Assembly (NCBI GenBank): GCA_047619685.1 | Contig: JBLHLC010000012.1 | Coordinates: forward strand, 47,793 to 111,792 | DNA length: 64,000 bases | Source of the DNA: JABDJZ01 sp047619685 | GTDB lineage: Bacteria; Bacteroidota; Rhodothermia; Rhodothermales; UBA10348 | Direction: 5' to 3' | In this document: one piece after another, positions 34,480 through 44,187 of the stretch | Numbering within the stretch: position 1 is the first letter of the stretch | Layout of the letters: the number at the start of each line of letters is the position of its first letter | Notes under the pieces: generated by a model | Database searches by the model: none | What the model saw: only the letters and a program-made list of their open reading frames with translations | Told to the model about the DNA's origin: nothing | Position numbers and translations under genes: made by a program

Positions 34480-35019
34480 ATGGGTGATGGGATCACGCGA
34501 TTTCAAGTATTGTCGCTCGTCGCAGCCGGTGTCGCGATCATCGCTGTGGTTTTGCTGGTTCGCGAGCAAGCGGGGGGCGGCAACGGGAAGCCAGCCCCTG
34601 AGCCGCCTGGTGTCGTGAGCGAAGGGGAAGGCGCACCGGCCCAGGAACGCGCGGTAGATCCCGCATTGGATTTCGTGCGACGCGTGAGCGATGCGTCCGA
34701 CCTCCTTCACGATGAGGCCGAGGGTCTCGTTGAGTGGATTCTGGCGGCCGAGGACACCAGCGGGCTCGGCGTCCGTGCGACGGCCCTGGATCAGCATGCT
34801 ACAGAAGCCATTGAAGAGATGGAGTTTGGGGGCGGGACGGTTTCGCTTGAGCAGGTGGACCTTCTTGTGAGCCTTTTCCTGGACTACATGGATGCCTCCG
34901 CCCTGGCACTGGAACCGAAGGAAATTCGCGGCCAACTGGCTCGGGATTACCTGTCCAGACTGGCGGAATCCAGAGCCGAGATCGAAGGGCAACTCCTGGC
35001 GCAACTCGGTCTTTTTTAG
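34480..35019 (+). CDS. Hypothetical membrane-anchored protein
   Basis: 179 residues from the ATG at 34480; the longer frame overlaps the hydrolase gene. A single N-terminal membrane segment (VLSLVAAGVAIIAVVLLV, about 9-26) is followed by a Gly/Pro/Glu-rich linker and a helical acidic domain, about 60-179. Most of the protein should lie in the periplasm. No family recognised. Probably co-transcribed with the hydrolase. Confidence 0.65.
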   Translation: MGDGITRFQVLSLVAAGVAIIAVVLLVREQAGGGNGKPAPEPPGVVSEGEGAPAQERAVDPALDFVRRVSDASDLLHDEAEGLVEWILAAEDTSGLGVRATALDQHATEAIEEMEFGGGTVSLEQVDLLVSLFLDYMDASALALEPKEIRGQLARDYLSRLAESRAEIEGQLLAQLGLF

Positions 35020-35083
35020 GCATCCGCAACCCGTACCGGGGTGCGCGCATATCACGATTCATCGAACACCTGAAAATCAACAC

Positions 35084-35779
35084 ATGAAGCCCCTCGCCAT
35101 TCTTCTCCCGCTCCTCCTCCTTGCCTTGCCCGTCGCGGCCCAGTCCATTACTGGCTCGCTTGGTGCCGCAGATCCCACGCGCGGAAGCGGCGAGTTGTAC
35201 GACGTGCACACGTTCCAGCTCGACGGCCCCCAGCAGGTGACCGTTCGCATGGAGTCTGCGAACTTCGACACCTTCCTGATTGTGCGATCCCCGAGCGGGA
35301 TTGAGTCCACAAACGATGACTTCGAGAGCCAGAGTGTTTCCCAACTCGAGATCTGGGCGACGGAATCCGGTGAGTGGACCGTTTGGGCCAGTCAATACAG
35401 TTCCGAAGGGATGGGTGCCTACTCCTTGTCGATCCAGCGAGGGGCCTCCGCCGAAGTATCGGTGATCCAGGGACGCCTGGATTATGCGGATCAGGTTGCC
35501 CTGAAGGGCGAATACTTTGACACCCATTCATGGGATGTCCCCCCGGCCAGTTCAGTCATCGTCGAACTGCTTTCGCTGGGATTTGACGGCTACCTCGTGG
35601 TGACCTCGCCAACCGGCGAGATCACGCGCAACGACGATAGCGACAGCGGATCGACGAGTCTCTCGCGTGTTGGGCCATTGTCAGGCGGAGGGAAGTGGCG
35701 CGTGGATGTGACATCCAACTCACCCGCCGAAATGGGGGCCTACGACCTGCGCCTCATCACTATTCCCAGCCAGAACTGA
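35084..35779 (+). CDS. Secreted protein with two PPC-type domains
   Basis: 231 residues from the ATG at 35084, which begins a clear signal peptide (MKPLAILLPLLLLALPVAAQ). Two tandem beta-sandwich repeats follow (about 22-120 and 128-228), each with the pattern ...FDTFLIVRSPSG...NDD... / ...FDGYLVVTSPTG...NDD... typical of pre-peptidase C-terminal (PPC) domains. No enzymatic domain is attached, so it is a stand-alone PPC protein, perhaps a binding or adhesive module. Confidence 0.78.
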   Translation: MKPLAILLPLLLLALPVAAQSITGSLGAADPTRGSGELYDVHTFQLDGPQQVTVRMESANFDTFLIVRSPSGIESTNDDFESQSVSQLEIWATESGEWTVWASQYSSEGMGAYSLSIQRGASAEVSVIQGRLDYADQVALKGEYFDTHSWDVPPASSVIVELLSLGFDGYLVVTSPTGEITRNDDSDSGSTSLSRVGPLSGGGKWRVDVTSNSPAEMGAYDLRLITIPSQN

Positions 35780-35817
35780 CCTGAGGCATGTGGGGCATTG
35801 CGGGCCCGCGCCGAAGG

Positions 35818-37533
35818 CTAATAACCCACGGCACGTCCGTCGTAGGCTCGCGAGTCGGCGGCCCCGTACCTGAGTCCGGTGGCGTAGTCGATGGAGACTC
35901 CATGGGCGTGCCCTTGCCCCCCGCGGAAACCCACACTGTGGCCCATCATCTCATACAGTCGGATGGTGTCCGGAGACATGCCCAGTGCCTCGAAGGTGGT
36001 CAGGTCCGGAAGCCACTGGTGGTGAATGCGGGCCGCCTCAACGGCCTGGCCGACGTTCATTTCGAAGTCGATATAGTTCAGGATGACCTGCAGCACGGTG
36101 TTGATGATGGTGCGTCCTCCAGGGCTGCCGATGGCAAGGACCGGCTTTCCGTCCTTGGCGACGATGGCCGGCGCCATGGAGGATAGCATGCGCTTCTGGG
36201 GCTCGATGAGATTGGGCTTCGTACCGATAAGGCCGGTGCGTGTGGTCCGGCCCGGGACGGGATTGAAGTCACCCATCTCGTTGTTCAACAGGAATCCTGT
36301 TCCGTTTGCAACCAGACTGGACCCGTAGGAAAATTCCAGGGTGTAGGTGATCGACACCATGTTGCCCTCGGCATCCACTACCGAGAAGTGTGTGGTTTCT
36401 TCGCTCTCGTAGGGGAGTAGTGCGCTGTTGAACGTAGAGGAATCACTCTGGGAAGCCTTGAAAAGGTCTATTCCGCCTCTGAGTTCTTTCGCGTACGCCT
36501 TGGATGTCAGCTTGTCCAGAGGCATGTCCGGGTTGAAGACAGGATCGCCGATAAACTCTGCCCGGTCCGCGTAGGCGCGCCGCATGGACTCGGTGAGCAA
36601 ATGTAGGTAGAGGGCGGAGTTGTGCCCGATTGCGGCCAACTCGAACCCCTCAAGAATATTGAGCATCTCCACGATGGCAACACCTCCCGAACTGGGGGGG
36701 GACATGGCGTATACGTCGTGACCGCGATAGGTACCGTGAATCGGCGCCTGTTCGGATGCTTCGTAGAGGGCCAGATCTTCTTCGGTGATGATTCCGCCAT
36801 TGAGAGCCATGAACTCCGCCAGCAGCTCGGCCGTTTTGCCCTTGTAGAACCCGTCCTTTCCGTGATCCCGAACACGCGCCAGTGTGGCCGCGAGATCTGG
36901 CTGTTTCCAGGTTTCCCCCGCGGCGTACGGCGTTTCGCCGCCCTTCAGAAAAACGCGTTTGGAGGCCGCAAACACCTCCTCCTCCCTCCGCGAAAGCCGG
37001 TCCATGAATCCCTCCATGTAGCGCGTCATGGGGATACCCTCTCGCGCCAGTCGCTCGGCGGGAGCCACAAGATCAGCCCATGGAAGGCTTCCCAGGCGCT
37101 GGTGGGCAAGCCAGAGGCCGGCAACCGTTCCTGGAACGCCCACGGCCAAAGGTCCGGCATGATTGGAGTTGTTCATAATCTCTCCGTCCGGCCCCAGAAA
37201 CATGTCGTTTGTGGCAGCCAGTGGTGCCTTCTCCCGAAAGTTGAAGCTGGTAACCTCTCCGTCTTCCCCGTGGTAGACCAAAAACCCGCCGCCACCGATG
37301 TTACCGGCGCTTGGATAGGTCACCGCAAGCGCGAACGCGGTAGCCACCGCGGCGTCGACGGCATTGCCGCCTTGTCTCAGGATTTCAGTCCCGACTTCCG
37401 ACGCCGTGAACTGGCTGGTGACAACAATACCGTGTTCCGCCGCAACGGGAATGCGGCCGGATTGGGCCGCTGCCGGAACGACCAGCAGCACCACGAAGAG
37501 TGCAGGGATAAGGCCAAGGAGGAATCGCTTCAT
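35818..37533 (-). CDS. ggt: Gamma-glutamyltransferase (periplasmic)
   Basis: 571 residues, standard for the pro-enzyme. Signal peptide about 1-23. The autocleavage nucleophile is Thr381 in ETTHFSVVDAEGN, and the large-subunit segment GGGGFLVYHG and glycine-rich NEMGDF region are conserved. The enzyme cleaves gamma-glutamyl bonds of glutathione and transfers the glutamyl group, acting in the periplasm. The monocistronic gene faces the PPC gene and is followed upstream by the nifJ remnant on the same strand. Confidence 0.94.
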   Translation of the reverse strand: MKRFLLGLIPALFVVLLVVPAAAQSGRIPVAAEHGIVVTSQFTASEVGTEILRQGGNAVDAAVATAFALAVTYPSAGNIGGGGFLVYHGEDGEVTSFNFREKAPLAATNDMFLGPDGEIMNNSNHAGPLAVGVPGTVAGLWLAHQRLGSLPWADLVAPAERLAREGIPMTRYMEGFMDRLSRREEEVFAASKRVFLKGGETPYAAGETWKQPDLAATLARVRDHGKDGFYKGKTAELLAEFMALNGGIITEEDLALYEASEQAPIHGTYRGHDVYAMSPPSSGGVAIVEMLNILEGFELAAIGHNSALYLHLLTESMRRAYADRAEFIGDPVFNPDMPLDKLTSKAYAKELRGGIDLFKASQSDSSTFNSALLPYESEETTHFSVVDAEGNMVSITYTLEFSYGSSLVANGTGFLLNNEMGDFNPVPGRTTRTGLIGTKPNLIEPQKRMLSSMAPAIVAKDGKPVLAIGSPGGRTIINTVLQVILNYIDFEMNVGQAVEAARIHHQWLPDLTTFEALGMSPDTIRLYEMMGHSVGFRGGQGHAHGVSIDYATGLRYGAADSRAYDGRAVGY

Positions 37534-37745
37534 GGGTGGGGGACGGTGATGGGCAGGGTATCCGGGGCCCCCAAGATATCACGCGCCCGGCGTTCTGAAA
37601 ACGCGGCACGAAATACGGGCCTCTTCCTGCGCCTGGGCCTCCCGGTCAAGCACGTCTACCGTCCCCCAGTAGAGAGTTTTTGCGTTCTCTGTCGTATCGC
37701 AGATACACAAACCCCCCAGCTTGCCGTACTGCGAGAGCGCTCCGA
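37534..37745. other. Region between ggt and the nifJ remnant
   Basis: 212 bases. On the minus strand it directly follows the stop of the nifJ remnant. A shifted frame stays open for about 60 codons but shows no similarity to pyruvate:ferredoxin oxidoreductase. It must hold the ggt promoter; none is recognised. Confidence 0.3.
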
Positions 37746-38573
37746 TCAGAGCACAACAACACGCTCGGCCTCTGGATGGCCGACATAATCGACTATGTGG
37801 TAACTCCGGCCGGTCAGAGTGGCCAGTTTGTCCATGGCCGCCTGATTTTGCTCCGTGGCCCGCTCGTAGTACGGATTGACGGACGCACGGGCCTGGAAGA
37901 ACACGTCGGGATTCTGCGCCGTCCCCCGCATGGTGGGCCGGTCGGGAGACATGGAGCGTTCGCGGAACTGCTCGACTGCGGTGTCATCGATCAGTTCGGA
38001 GATGACGTCATCTGGCAGTACCGATATCTTCTGCAGCTCGTGCGACGTCCTGAACCCATCGAAAATGTGCAGGAACGGGATCCGGCTGGTCAGCGACGCT
38101 GAGTGGGCAACCAGTGCGAGGTCCATGGATTCCTGCACCGAGGCGGAGAAAAGCATCCCCTAGCCGGTTGCCCGCGCGGCCATCACGTCCGAGTGATCAC
38201 CAAAGATTGAGAGCGCCTGCGCCGCAATGGACCGAGCCGCAATGTGGAAGACGGCCGGGGTGAGTTCCCCGGCAATCTTGTACATGTTCGGAATCATCAG
38301 GAGCAGTCCCTGACTGGCCGTAAATGTGGTCGTAAGCGCACCGACCTGGAGTGAACCGTGGACCGCGCCTGCTGCGCCGCCCTCGGATTGCATCTCGATG
38401 ACACGCGGAACGGAGCCCCAGACGTTGGGCTTCTGGTTGGTGCTCCAGGCGTCCGAAAGCTCTCCCATCGGGGAGGCGGGAGTGATCGGATAGATGGCGA
38501 TGACTTCGCTGACACGATAGGCCACGTGTGCGGCGGCCTCGTTTCCATCCATTACTGCGGTGACGGACTCCAT
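37746..38573 (-). pseudogene. nifJ: Pyruvate:ferredoxin (flavodoxin) oxidoreductase remnant, N-terminal part
   Basis: Encodes the N-terminal ~275 residues of NifJ (full length about 1,190). The start MESVTAVMDGNEAAAHVAYR and IAIYPITPASPMGELSD are well conserved. After ...VMAARATG comes an in-frame TAG at 38160-38162, and the family sequence resumes in the same frame (MLFSASVQESMDLALVAHSA...IPFLHIFDGFRTSHE), so a single base change, probably from a Trp codon, explains the stop. The frame then ends at 37746 and the remaining ~900 residues (iron-sulfur and thiamine domains) are absent. The gene cannot make active enzyme. Sequence error could account for the TAG but not for the truncation. Confidence 0.9.
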
Positions 38574-38710
38574 GACGGCTTAGGGGTTGGTATTAGTAAC
38601 ACCAATAACCGGCTCAGGCCAAAGTCTGGAGAGAGGACATCAATCTTGGCCGATGTGGGCGGATTGCAACCCGATGCGTCCGGGATTCCCCCACTCGGCC
38701 GCCGCGGACC

Positions 38711-40045
38711 CTAGCTCAAGCCCAGGTCTGCCAGTTCCGCGCTGATGCCCATCGCAAGCGCGTCGGGGTCGGGGACTAGGGCAGCGTCCGTAGCCAGGCC
38801 AATTCGCGCGCGTCCTGCGTAGGTCAGAATGCTGATGCCCATCCCGACCGACCCGCCCCTGGGCACCCAGAACATGAGGTCGCTGAGTGTTCGCCCACCC
38901 AAAACAAGGCGTTTTCTGGGTCCGGGGACGTGGGTGATGGCGGCCGAAGACGTGGAAGAAAGCTTCCACACGGCGGCATTCTCCACAAACCCGGGCGAGC
39001 GTCCCAGGGCAGTGAGCACGCCGAACGCGGCCACGGGCTCCATTGAATTCCGGGCATCAAGCATGCGCCGGTTCACGGCGGTGATGCGAGCGGCCAGGTT
39101 CCGCAAACCGACGGGAAGCGCGAGAATCACGAGGCCAAAACGATTCCCGAGTCCCAATTCCTCGTGGCGATGACGCAGGTTGACCGGGATAAGCGCCCGA
39201 AGTTCAAAGTCCTCGGCAAGCTCGCGGTACCTTTCCAGGTAGCGGCGCAATCCGCCCGAAACCACCGCCAGAAGCACGTCATTGATGGTTGCAGAGTGGC
39301 TGACGGCGGCCTTTCTAAGGGCAGAAAGGTCCAGGGCTCCAGACCAGTCGACCCGCTTTTCGACACCCTGGGCACCCCGAAACCGGGTCTTTCGGTCCGA
39401 TCCGGTAAAGGCGAACTTGGCCAGGGCGACCGTAAGACGCGGCAGCCTCCGAAACCACGACACAATATCGGAGAGGCCAAGACGCCGAGCCTCCACCGGC
39501 TCCAGCACATCCTCTGCCTCCTCAATGGTGGTCCCACCGGTGGGTCGTCGCGTCTGTGGCATCGCCACCAGAGAAGCCGAACCGTCCGCGTCGGCATCGT
39601 CCGCCAGGCTCCTGAGCACATGAATCAATGCGATCCCATCGGCGATGGCGTGATGCAGTCGGGCGATGACCACCGAGCCCCCCTTGAAGGACTCGACTAC
39701 CACAAACTCCCACGGCGGCCGCTCTGCGGGAAAGGGGGCACTCATGAGCCCCCCGACCAGCGCTTTCAGGCTGGCGTCGTCCGTGGGCGGGTCATCGGAC
39801 ACCGACACGACATGGTTTGAAAACGAGAACTCGGGGTCGTCCTCCCAGTGTGGGCGGCCGGAAACGGCCGAAACACGTCTGCGAAACCTTTCGAAAGACT
39901 GGAGCCGCTCTTCCAGGAGCGCCGTGAAGTCTGCGGCCGTGAACACACGATCGAATTCCAGCAGTCCCACAATGATCATCCGGTTGGTGGGGGTATCCAT
40001 CCGCCACCACGCTGCATCGACCGGATTCATGGGAAATCGCATCAT
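38711..40045 (-). CDS. Wax-ester synthase / diacylglycerol acyltransferase family protein
   Basis: 444 residues from the ATG at 40043-40045; the ATG at 40028-40030 is an alternative, and further upstream the frame would overlap the divergent gene. The catalytic HHxxxDG is His131-His132-AIA-Asp136-Gly137. The late segment NLAARITAVNRRM and VPGPRKRLVLGG are family-typical. Such enzymes join acyl-CoA with a fatty alcohol or diacylglycerol to make storage lipid. A fatty acyl-CoA reductase-like gene is at 48787-49869, a possible partner. It is divergent from the NagB fusion (91 bases apart). Confidence 0.88.
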   Translation of the reverse strand: MMRFPMNPVDAAWWRMDTPTNRMIIVGLLEFDRVFTAADFTALLEERLQSFERFRRRVSAVSGRPHWEDDPEFSFSNHVVSVSDDPPTDDASLKALVGGLMSAPFPAERPPWEFVVVESFKGGSVVIARLHHAIADGIALIHVLRSLADDADADGSASLVAMPQTRRPTGGTTIEEAEDVLEPVEARRLGLSDIVSWFRRLPRLTVALAKFAFTGSDRKTRFRGAQGVEKRVDWSGALDLSALRKAAVSHSATINDVLLAVVSGGLRRYLERYRELAEDFELRALIPVNLRHRHEELGLGNRFGLVILALPVGLRNLAARITAVNRRMLDARNSMEPVAAFGVLTALGRSPGFVENAAVWKLSSTSSAAITHVPGPRKRLVLGGRTLSDLMFWVPRGGSVGMGISILTYAGRARIGLATDAALVPDPDALAMGISAELADLGLS

Positions 40046-40136
40046 TCGAATAATTGGTCCGGCCGAGGCAGTTAGGGCCGATTGAGAACGGGCCCCCGTA
40101 TACTCCCCGCTCCGCAGGAATATCCAGGCAGAGATA

Positions 40137-42041
40137 ATGAAGACGATGGGTGGCGAGGACAAGACCGCGATGCGGTTTCCCGATGGGTCGCAGAACGAGC
40201 GGGTGCCCGTTCTTATTTTTGACGAGGCCGAGCAATTATCGTTGCAGGTGGCGCGCCGTATTGCCACGCTCATCGAGGAGCGCAATGTGGTCGGGGACAC
40301 ACTGGTCCTGGGACTCCCGACCGGCTCGACACCGATTGGTGTCTACGGCCACCTTGTGGCGATGCATCAGCGGGAAGGACTGGACTTCAGCAACGTCGTC
40401 ACGTTCAACCTGGACGAGTATTACCCCATGCAGCCCGATAGCCTGCAGAGCTATCACCGGTTCATGAGGGAGAATTTCTTCGACCACGTCAATATCCCTG
40501 AATCCAGCATTCACCTGCCGAGTGGCTTGGTCGAGCGGGAGGGCGTGGAAGCCTGGTGCCGGCAGTACGAGTTCGCCATTCAGAGCGCGGGCGGTATCGA
40601 TCTGATGCTCCTGGGAATCGGTCGAAGCGGTCACATCGGATTCAATGAACCCGGTTCAGGACTGGGCACGCGGACGCGCCCCATCGTCCTGGACGAGATC
40701 ACGCGAAAGGACGCAGCAAGCGATTTCTTCGGCGATGACAATGTCCCGCGCGAAGCGATCACCATGGGCGTTGGGACCATTCTCGAAGCGCGGGAGGTCA
40801 TCCTCATTGCGACCGGTGAACACAAGGCCGGCATTGTCCGGCGAGCGGTAGAGGAGGAGCCCACCAAGGAGGTGACGGCCACGTTCCTGCAGCTCCATCG
40901 CGATGCCACCTTCTACCTGGATCGCGCCGCGGCCAGCGATCTCACCCGTGAGCGGACGCCCTGGCTGGTTCGGCCCGTGGAATGGACCGACGCGTTGGCC
41001 AAACGGGCGGTCATATGGCTTGCCGAGAAGGTGGATCGGGCCATCCTGCGGCTGGAGGAGTCCGATTTTCACAGGCAGCATCTGTACGAGTTGGTCTCGG
41101 CCTGGCCGGACACGGACGCGCTGTGCCACAAGGTCTTTGAGGACTTGAGGCAACGTGTGTTCTATGCCCGGAAGCTTCCGATGAACCAGAAGATCATCGT
41201 GTTCAGCCCGCACCCGGACGACGATGTGATTTCGATGGGCGGCATGCTCGACAAGCTCGTCAAGAACGGGAATGACGTCACGGTGGCGTACATGACGAAC
41301 GGGTCGGTGGCCGTATTTGACGCCGACGTACGCAGGTATCTGCACTTTCTTGAGATGAGTCTTCCGGTCCTTGCGTCGGATGACCTTCGCCCGGTCGTGG
41401 AATCCATGCGAGAGGCCCTCAATGCCAAGCCCCCCGGCCAGATTGATACCAAGGAAATTCAGCGCGTCAAGGCGTTTATCCGATACGCCGAGGCCGTCTC
41501 TGCCATCGAGGTCATGGGTCTTTCCAGAGACAATGCACGCTTCCTTGATCTGCCGTTCTATCAGACCGGAACGGTGCGCAAGAACCCGATCGGAGAGGGT
41601 GATACGCGGATCGTGCTTGATTTGCTTAACGAACTGCAACCGGCCCACATTTTTGTGGCAGGGGACCTGTCAGACCCCCATGGCACGCACAGAATGTGTT
41701 ATGCGGCCATCTCAGGAGCGGTGGACGCCTACCACGAAGAGCACGGAGATGCCACCGAACCCACGGTCTGGTTATACCGCGGCGCCTGGCAGGAGTGGGA
41801 GGTAGACAGGGCCGAGGTGTTTGTGCCGCTCTCCAAGTCCGACCTGGACCGGAAAATCGAGGCGATTTTCAAGCACGAGAGTCAGAAAGACCGGGCAATG
41901 TTTCCGGGCGCGTACGACGCCAGAGAGTTCTGGGAGCGCGCCAGGGACAGAAACTGCGGTACTGCGGACCTGCTGAATCGGCTGGGTTTACCGGAATTCT
42001 ACGCCGCGGAAGCCTACGTGACAACCACACGGCTGCCCTGA
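40137..42041 (+). CDS. nagB: NagB-like domain fused to PIG-L-type deacetylase
   Basis: 634 residues. The first ~280 form a glucosamine-6-phosphate deaminase/isomerase fold (NLDEYY at 91-96, GIGRSGHIGFNEP at 160-172). From about 355 a LmbE/PIG-L deacetylase domain starts with FSPHPDDD (zinc ligands) and ends with DPHGTHR. The same fusion exists in Bacteroidota proteins such as BT_0258. In E. coli NagB the catalytic Asp141 lies before Gly-His; here that position is Ser164, while the His166, Glu171 and Asp93 equivalents are kept, so the classical ring-opening step may differ. It likely acts on N-acetylglucosamine-type sugars. Confidence 0.86.
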   Translation: MKTMGGEDKTAMRFPDGSQNERVPVLIFDEAEQLSLQVARRIATLIEERNVVGDTLVLGLPTGSTPIGVYGHLVAMHQREGLDFSNVVTFNLDEYYPMQPDSLQSYHRFMRENFFDHVNIPESSIHLPSGLVEREGVEAWCRQYEFAIQSAGGIDLMLLGIGRSGHIGFNEPGSGLGTRTRPIVLDEITRKDAASDFFGDDNVPREAITMGVGTILEAREVILIATGEHKAGIVRRAVEEEPTKEVTATFLQLHRDATFYLDRAAASDLTRERTPWLVRPVEWTDALAKRAVIWLAEKVDRAILRLEESDFHRQHLYELVSAWPDTDALCHKVFEDLRQRVFYARKLPMNQKIIVFSPHPDDDVISMGGMLDKLVKNGNDVTVAYMTNGSVAVFDADVRRYLHFLEMSLPVLASDDLRPVVESMREALNAKPPGQIDTKEIQRVKAFIRYAEAVSAIEVMGLSRDNARFLDLPFYQTGTVRKNPIGEGDTRIVLDLLNELQPAHIFVAGDLSDPHGTHRMCYAAISGAVDAYHEEHGDATEPTVWLYRGAWQEWEVDRAEVFVPLSKSDLDRKIEAIFKHESQKDRAMFPGAYDAREFWERARDRNCGTADLLNRLGLPEFYAAEAYVTTTRLP

Positions 42042-42090
42042 CGGGGCGGGCGGTTGGGGCCGCTTTGGCAAGCGGGCGAGCCAGCGCGGT

Positions 42091-43110
42091 CTAGGCGAAC
42101 ACCCGCTTTGCCGCGGCCATTGCGCGGGCGATGTGATCATCGCCCAGGTCCCGGTGCGTGGTTGCTCGAATGGTCTGCGGGCCGTAAGCGACCATGAGCA
42201 CCCCCTCGGTCTTCAGCTTCTCCAGCGCGCTCGCGGCGGTCATGGCTACCACATCAAACATGATGATGTTGGTCTCCACGGCTGAGGGATCAAGCGAGAT
42301 GCCGGGAAGGAGAGAGAGCGCCTCAGCCAGGGTGCGGGCCCTTGCGTGGTCTTTGTGCAGGTCACCACGGTGGTGTTCCAACGCGTGAAGTCCGCCGGCG
42401 GCGATGATGCCGACCTGACGCATGCCGGCACCAAAAACGCCTCGCCACCGATGGGCGCGACTGATGAGTTCGGCAGTGCCGGCCAAGACAGACCCCACCG
42501 GGGCTCCCAGTCCCTTGGACAGACAAGCGGAGACCGTGTCGAAAGGCGCAGCCAGTTCGCTCACATCGAGGCCAGAGGCCACCGACGCGTTCCAGATACG
42601 CGCTCCGTCCATGTGAAAAGCCAAGCCCGCGTTCCTGGCCACATTCCCGATCTCGATGATATCCTGCTGAATGTGCACGGTGCCACCTGCCTTGCTGGCC
42701 GTGTTCTCAACGCAAATCAACCGGGATTGCGGCTCCCAGGAGTACCCGTTCCGGATGGCAGCAGAAACCAGTGCGGCCGTCAAACCACCGCGGTGCCCCT
42801 GAAGAGGGCGCAATTGCACGCCGGATAAAGCGCCTGCACCCCCGGACTCATAGTTGAAGATGTGGCATCCGGCCTCACAAATGACCTCATCGCCTGGCTG
42901 GGTATGCACGCGAATGGCCAACTGGTTCGCCATGGAGCCAGACGGGACGAAGAGGGCGGCCTCCTTGCCCAATAGCGCCGCCGCGCGCTCCTGAAGCCTC
43001 AGGACGGTAGGGTCTTCGCCTAACACGTCGTCGCCAACTTCGGCGTTCGCAATGGCTTGCCGCATGGCGGCCGTGGGCCGCGTGACGGTGTCACTGCGAA
43101 GATCGATCAC
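42091..43110 (-). CDS. ltaE: Low-specificity L-threonine aldolase (PLP enzyme)
   Basis: 339 residues. The start MIDLRSDTVTRPTAAMR and LGKEAALFVPSGSMANQLAI are signatures of the family; the PLP-binding lysine is in SACLSKGLGAPVGS. It cleaves L-threonine and L-allo-threonine to glycine and acetaldehyde. The start overlaps the greA stop by 4 bases, an unexpected but tight pairing with a transcription factor gene. Confidence 0.93.
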   Translation of the reverse strand: MIDLRSDTVTRPTAAMRQAIANAEVGDDVLGEDPTVLRLQERAAALLGKEAALFVPSGSMANQLAIRVHTQPGDEVICEAGCHIFNYESGGAGALSGVQLRPLQGHRGGLTAALVSAAIRNGYSWEPQSRLICVENTASKAGGTVHIQQDIIEIGNVARNAGLAFHMDGARIWNASVASGLDVSELAAPFDTVSACLSKGLGAPVGSVLAGTAELISRAHRWRGVFGAGMRQVGIIAAGGLHALEHHRGDLHKDHARARTLAEALSLLPGISLDPSAVETNIIMFDVVAMTAASALEKLKTEGVLMVAYGPQTIRATTHRDLGDDHIARAMAAAKRVFA

Positions 43111-43583
43111 GCCCGGCTGATCTCTACGACTTCCATTTCAACGCTTCCCGCAGGCACCTTGATGGCGATGACGTCGCCGATTGACTTGCCGAGCAGTCCT
43201 TGGCCGATCGGGCTGGTGACTGAGATGCGCCCCTTTGTTATGTCCGCCTCCGCTGCCGAAACCAGGGTGTAGGTCTGCTCCATCCCGTTCTTGCGATTCT
43301 TGACCTTGACCGTTGAGAGGATGAAGGCCCGGGACGTATCCATCTGCTTCTCGTCCACGATGCGAGCGTTTGCAACGGTGTCCGAAAGTTTGGCGATGCG
43401 CCCCTCAAGGTGTCCCTGCGCCTCTTTTGCGGCGTCGTATTCGGCGTTCTCGGAAAGATCTCCCTTCTCGCGCGCTTCAGCAATGGCAGCGGAAGCCTCC
43501 GGGCGCTGCCGGGTGAGCATGTCCCTGAGCTCTGCTTTTAGCTTGGCGAGGCCCTCTGGTGTCAGGTAGACGGGCTTGTCCAT
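43107..43583 (-). CDS. greA: Transcription elongation factor GreA
   Basis: 158 residues: N-terminal coiled coil (about 1-75, MDKPVYLTPEGLAKLKAEL, AREKGDLSENAEYDAAKEAQ with the acidic tip residues) and a C-terminal FKBP-like domain (about 80-158, SPIGQGLLGKSIGDVIAIKVP). It rescues backtracked RNA polymerase by stimulating transcript cleavage. First gene of a pair with ltaE. Confidence 0.97.
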   Translation of the reverse strand: MDKPVYLTPEGLAKLKAELRDMLTRQRPEASAAIAEAREKGDLSENAEYDAAKEAQGHLEGRIAKLSDTVANARIVDEKQMDTSRAFILSTVKVKNRKNGMEQTYTLVSAAEADITKGRISVTSPIGQGLLGKSIGDVIAIKVPAGSVEMEVVEISRA

Positions 43584-43807
43584 GGATTACACGCGTTTGG
43601 ATAATGGATTACTTGGGCGGTGGAAGGCCCGAACAGCAAAACGCCACGACCGAAATTGGCCCTGGCGAAAAATGCTTCTCTTAATGGCCTTATGAAACGA
43701 CTCCCGGAAAACAAAGATCCGGGGAAGCGTGCCGTGGAAGGAACTGCCCCGCCTGATTCCGTTTAAAAATGCGAAACGGAGCGAATAGAGCAGAGCCCAA
43801 TATCACC
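43584..43807. other. Divergent intergenic region between greA and the YtxH-like gene
   Basis: 224 bases. An inverted repeat TCCGTTT-N9-AAACGGA (43758-43780) lies 28 bases before the ATG at 43808, and a second weaker hairpin CCCGGA...TCCGGG sits at 43703-43723. Neither has a U-run. Both could be regulatory; no promoter box is certain. Confidence 0.35.
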
Positions 43808-44146
43808 ATGTCGTCCATAGATCGCCTCTTGACCGGACTCGTCGCCTTTGCAGGCGGAATGATGGCCGGCGTCCTGCTGGCCCCACAATCTGGCGCCGAG
43901 ACCCGCGGAAGAATCACCGACGAGGCCCGCGTTCAACTCAAACGGATGGAAGGGCAATTGGAGGGGCTGGAGAAGAAGTTGGCTGATGTCACCTCGCAGG
44001 TCCGTGTGACATCCGGCGAGGTGTCTGACAAGATTCGGGGAGCAACCATGGATCAAGTGCTTCCGGAACTCCCCGAAGACCCCGAGGCGTTCAAGATCGC
44101 CGCGGACGAATTGGCCGGTGACCTTCGCCACATGCCAAAGAAGTAG
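43808..44146 (+). CDS. YtxH-like small membrane protein
   Basis: 112 residues from the ATG at 43808. One glycine-rich membrane segment near the N-terminus (LLTGLVAFAGGMMAGVLLAP) ending in the YtxH signature LLAPQSGAETRG, then an amphipathic helical tail (QLKRMEGQLEGLEKKLADV). Family members are stress-associated; no specific activity is known. Confidence 0.78.
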   Translation: MSSIDRLLTGLVAFAGGMMAGVLLAPQSGAETRGRITDEARVQLKRMEGQLEGLEKKLADVTSQVRVTSGEVSDKIRGATMDQVLPELPEDPEAFKIAADELAGDLRHMPKK

Positions 44147-44187
44147 CCACACCGGCTCAACAAGAGACCTAACGAAACCCCATAGCT

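Noticed and set aside
38160..38162. TAG in nifJ read as a recoded amino acid
   Set aside because: No sign of amber recoding elsewhere; the gene is also truncated, so loss of function is the simpler reading.
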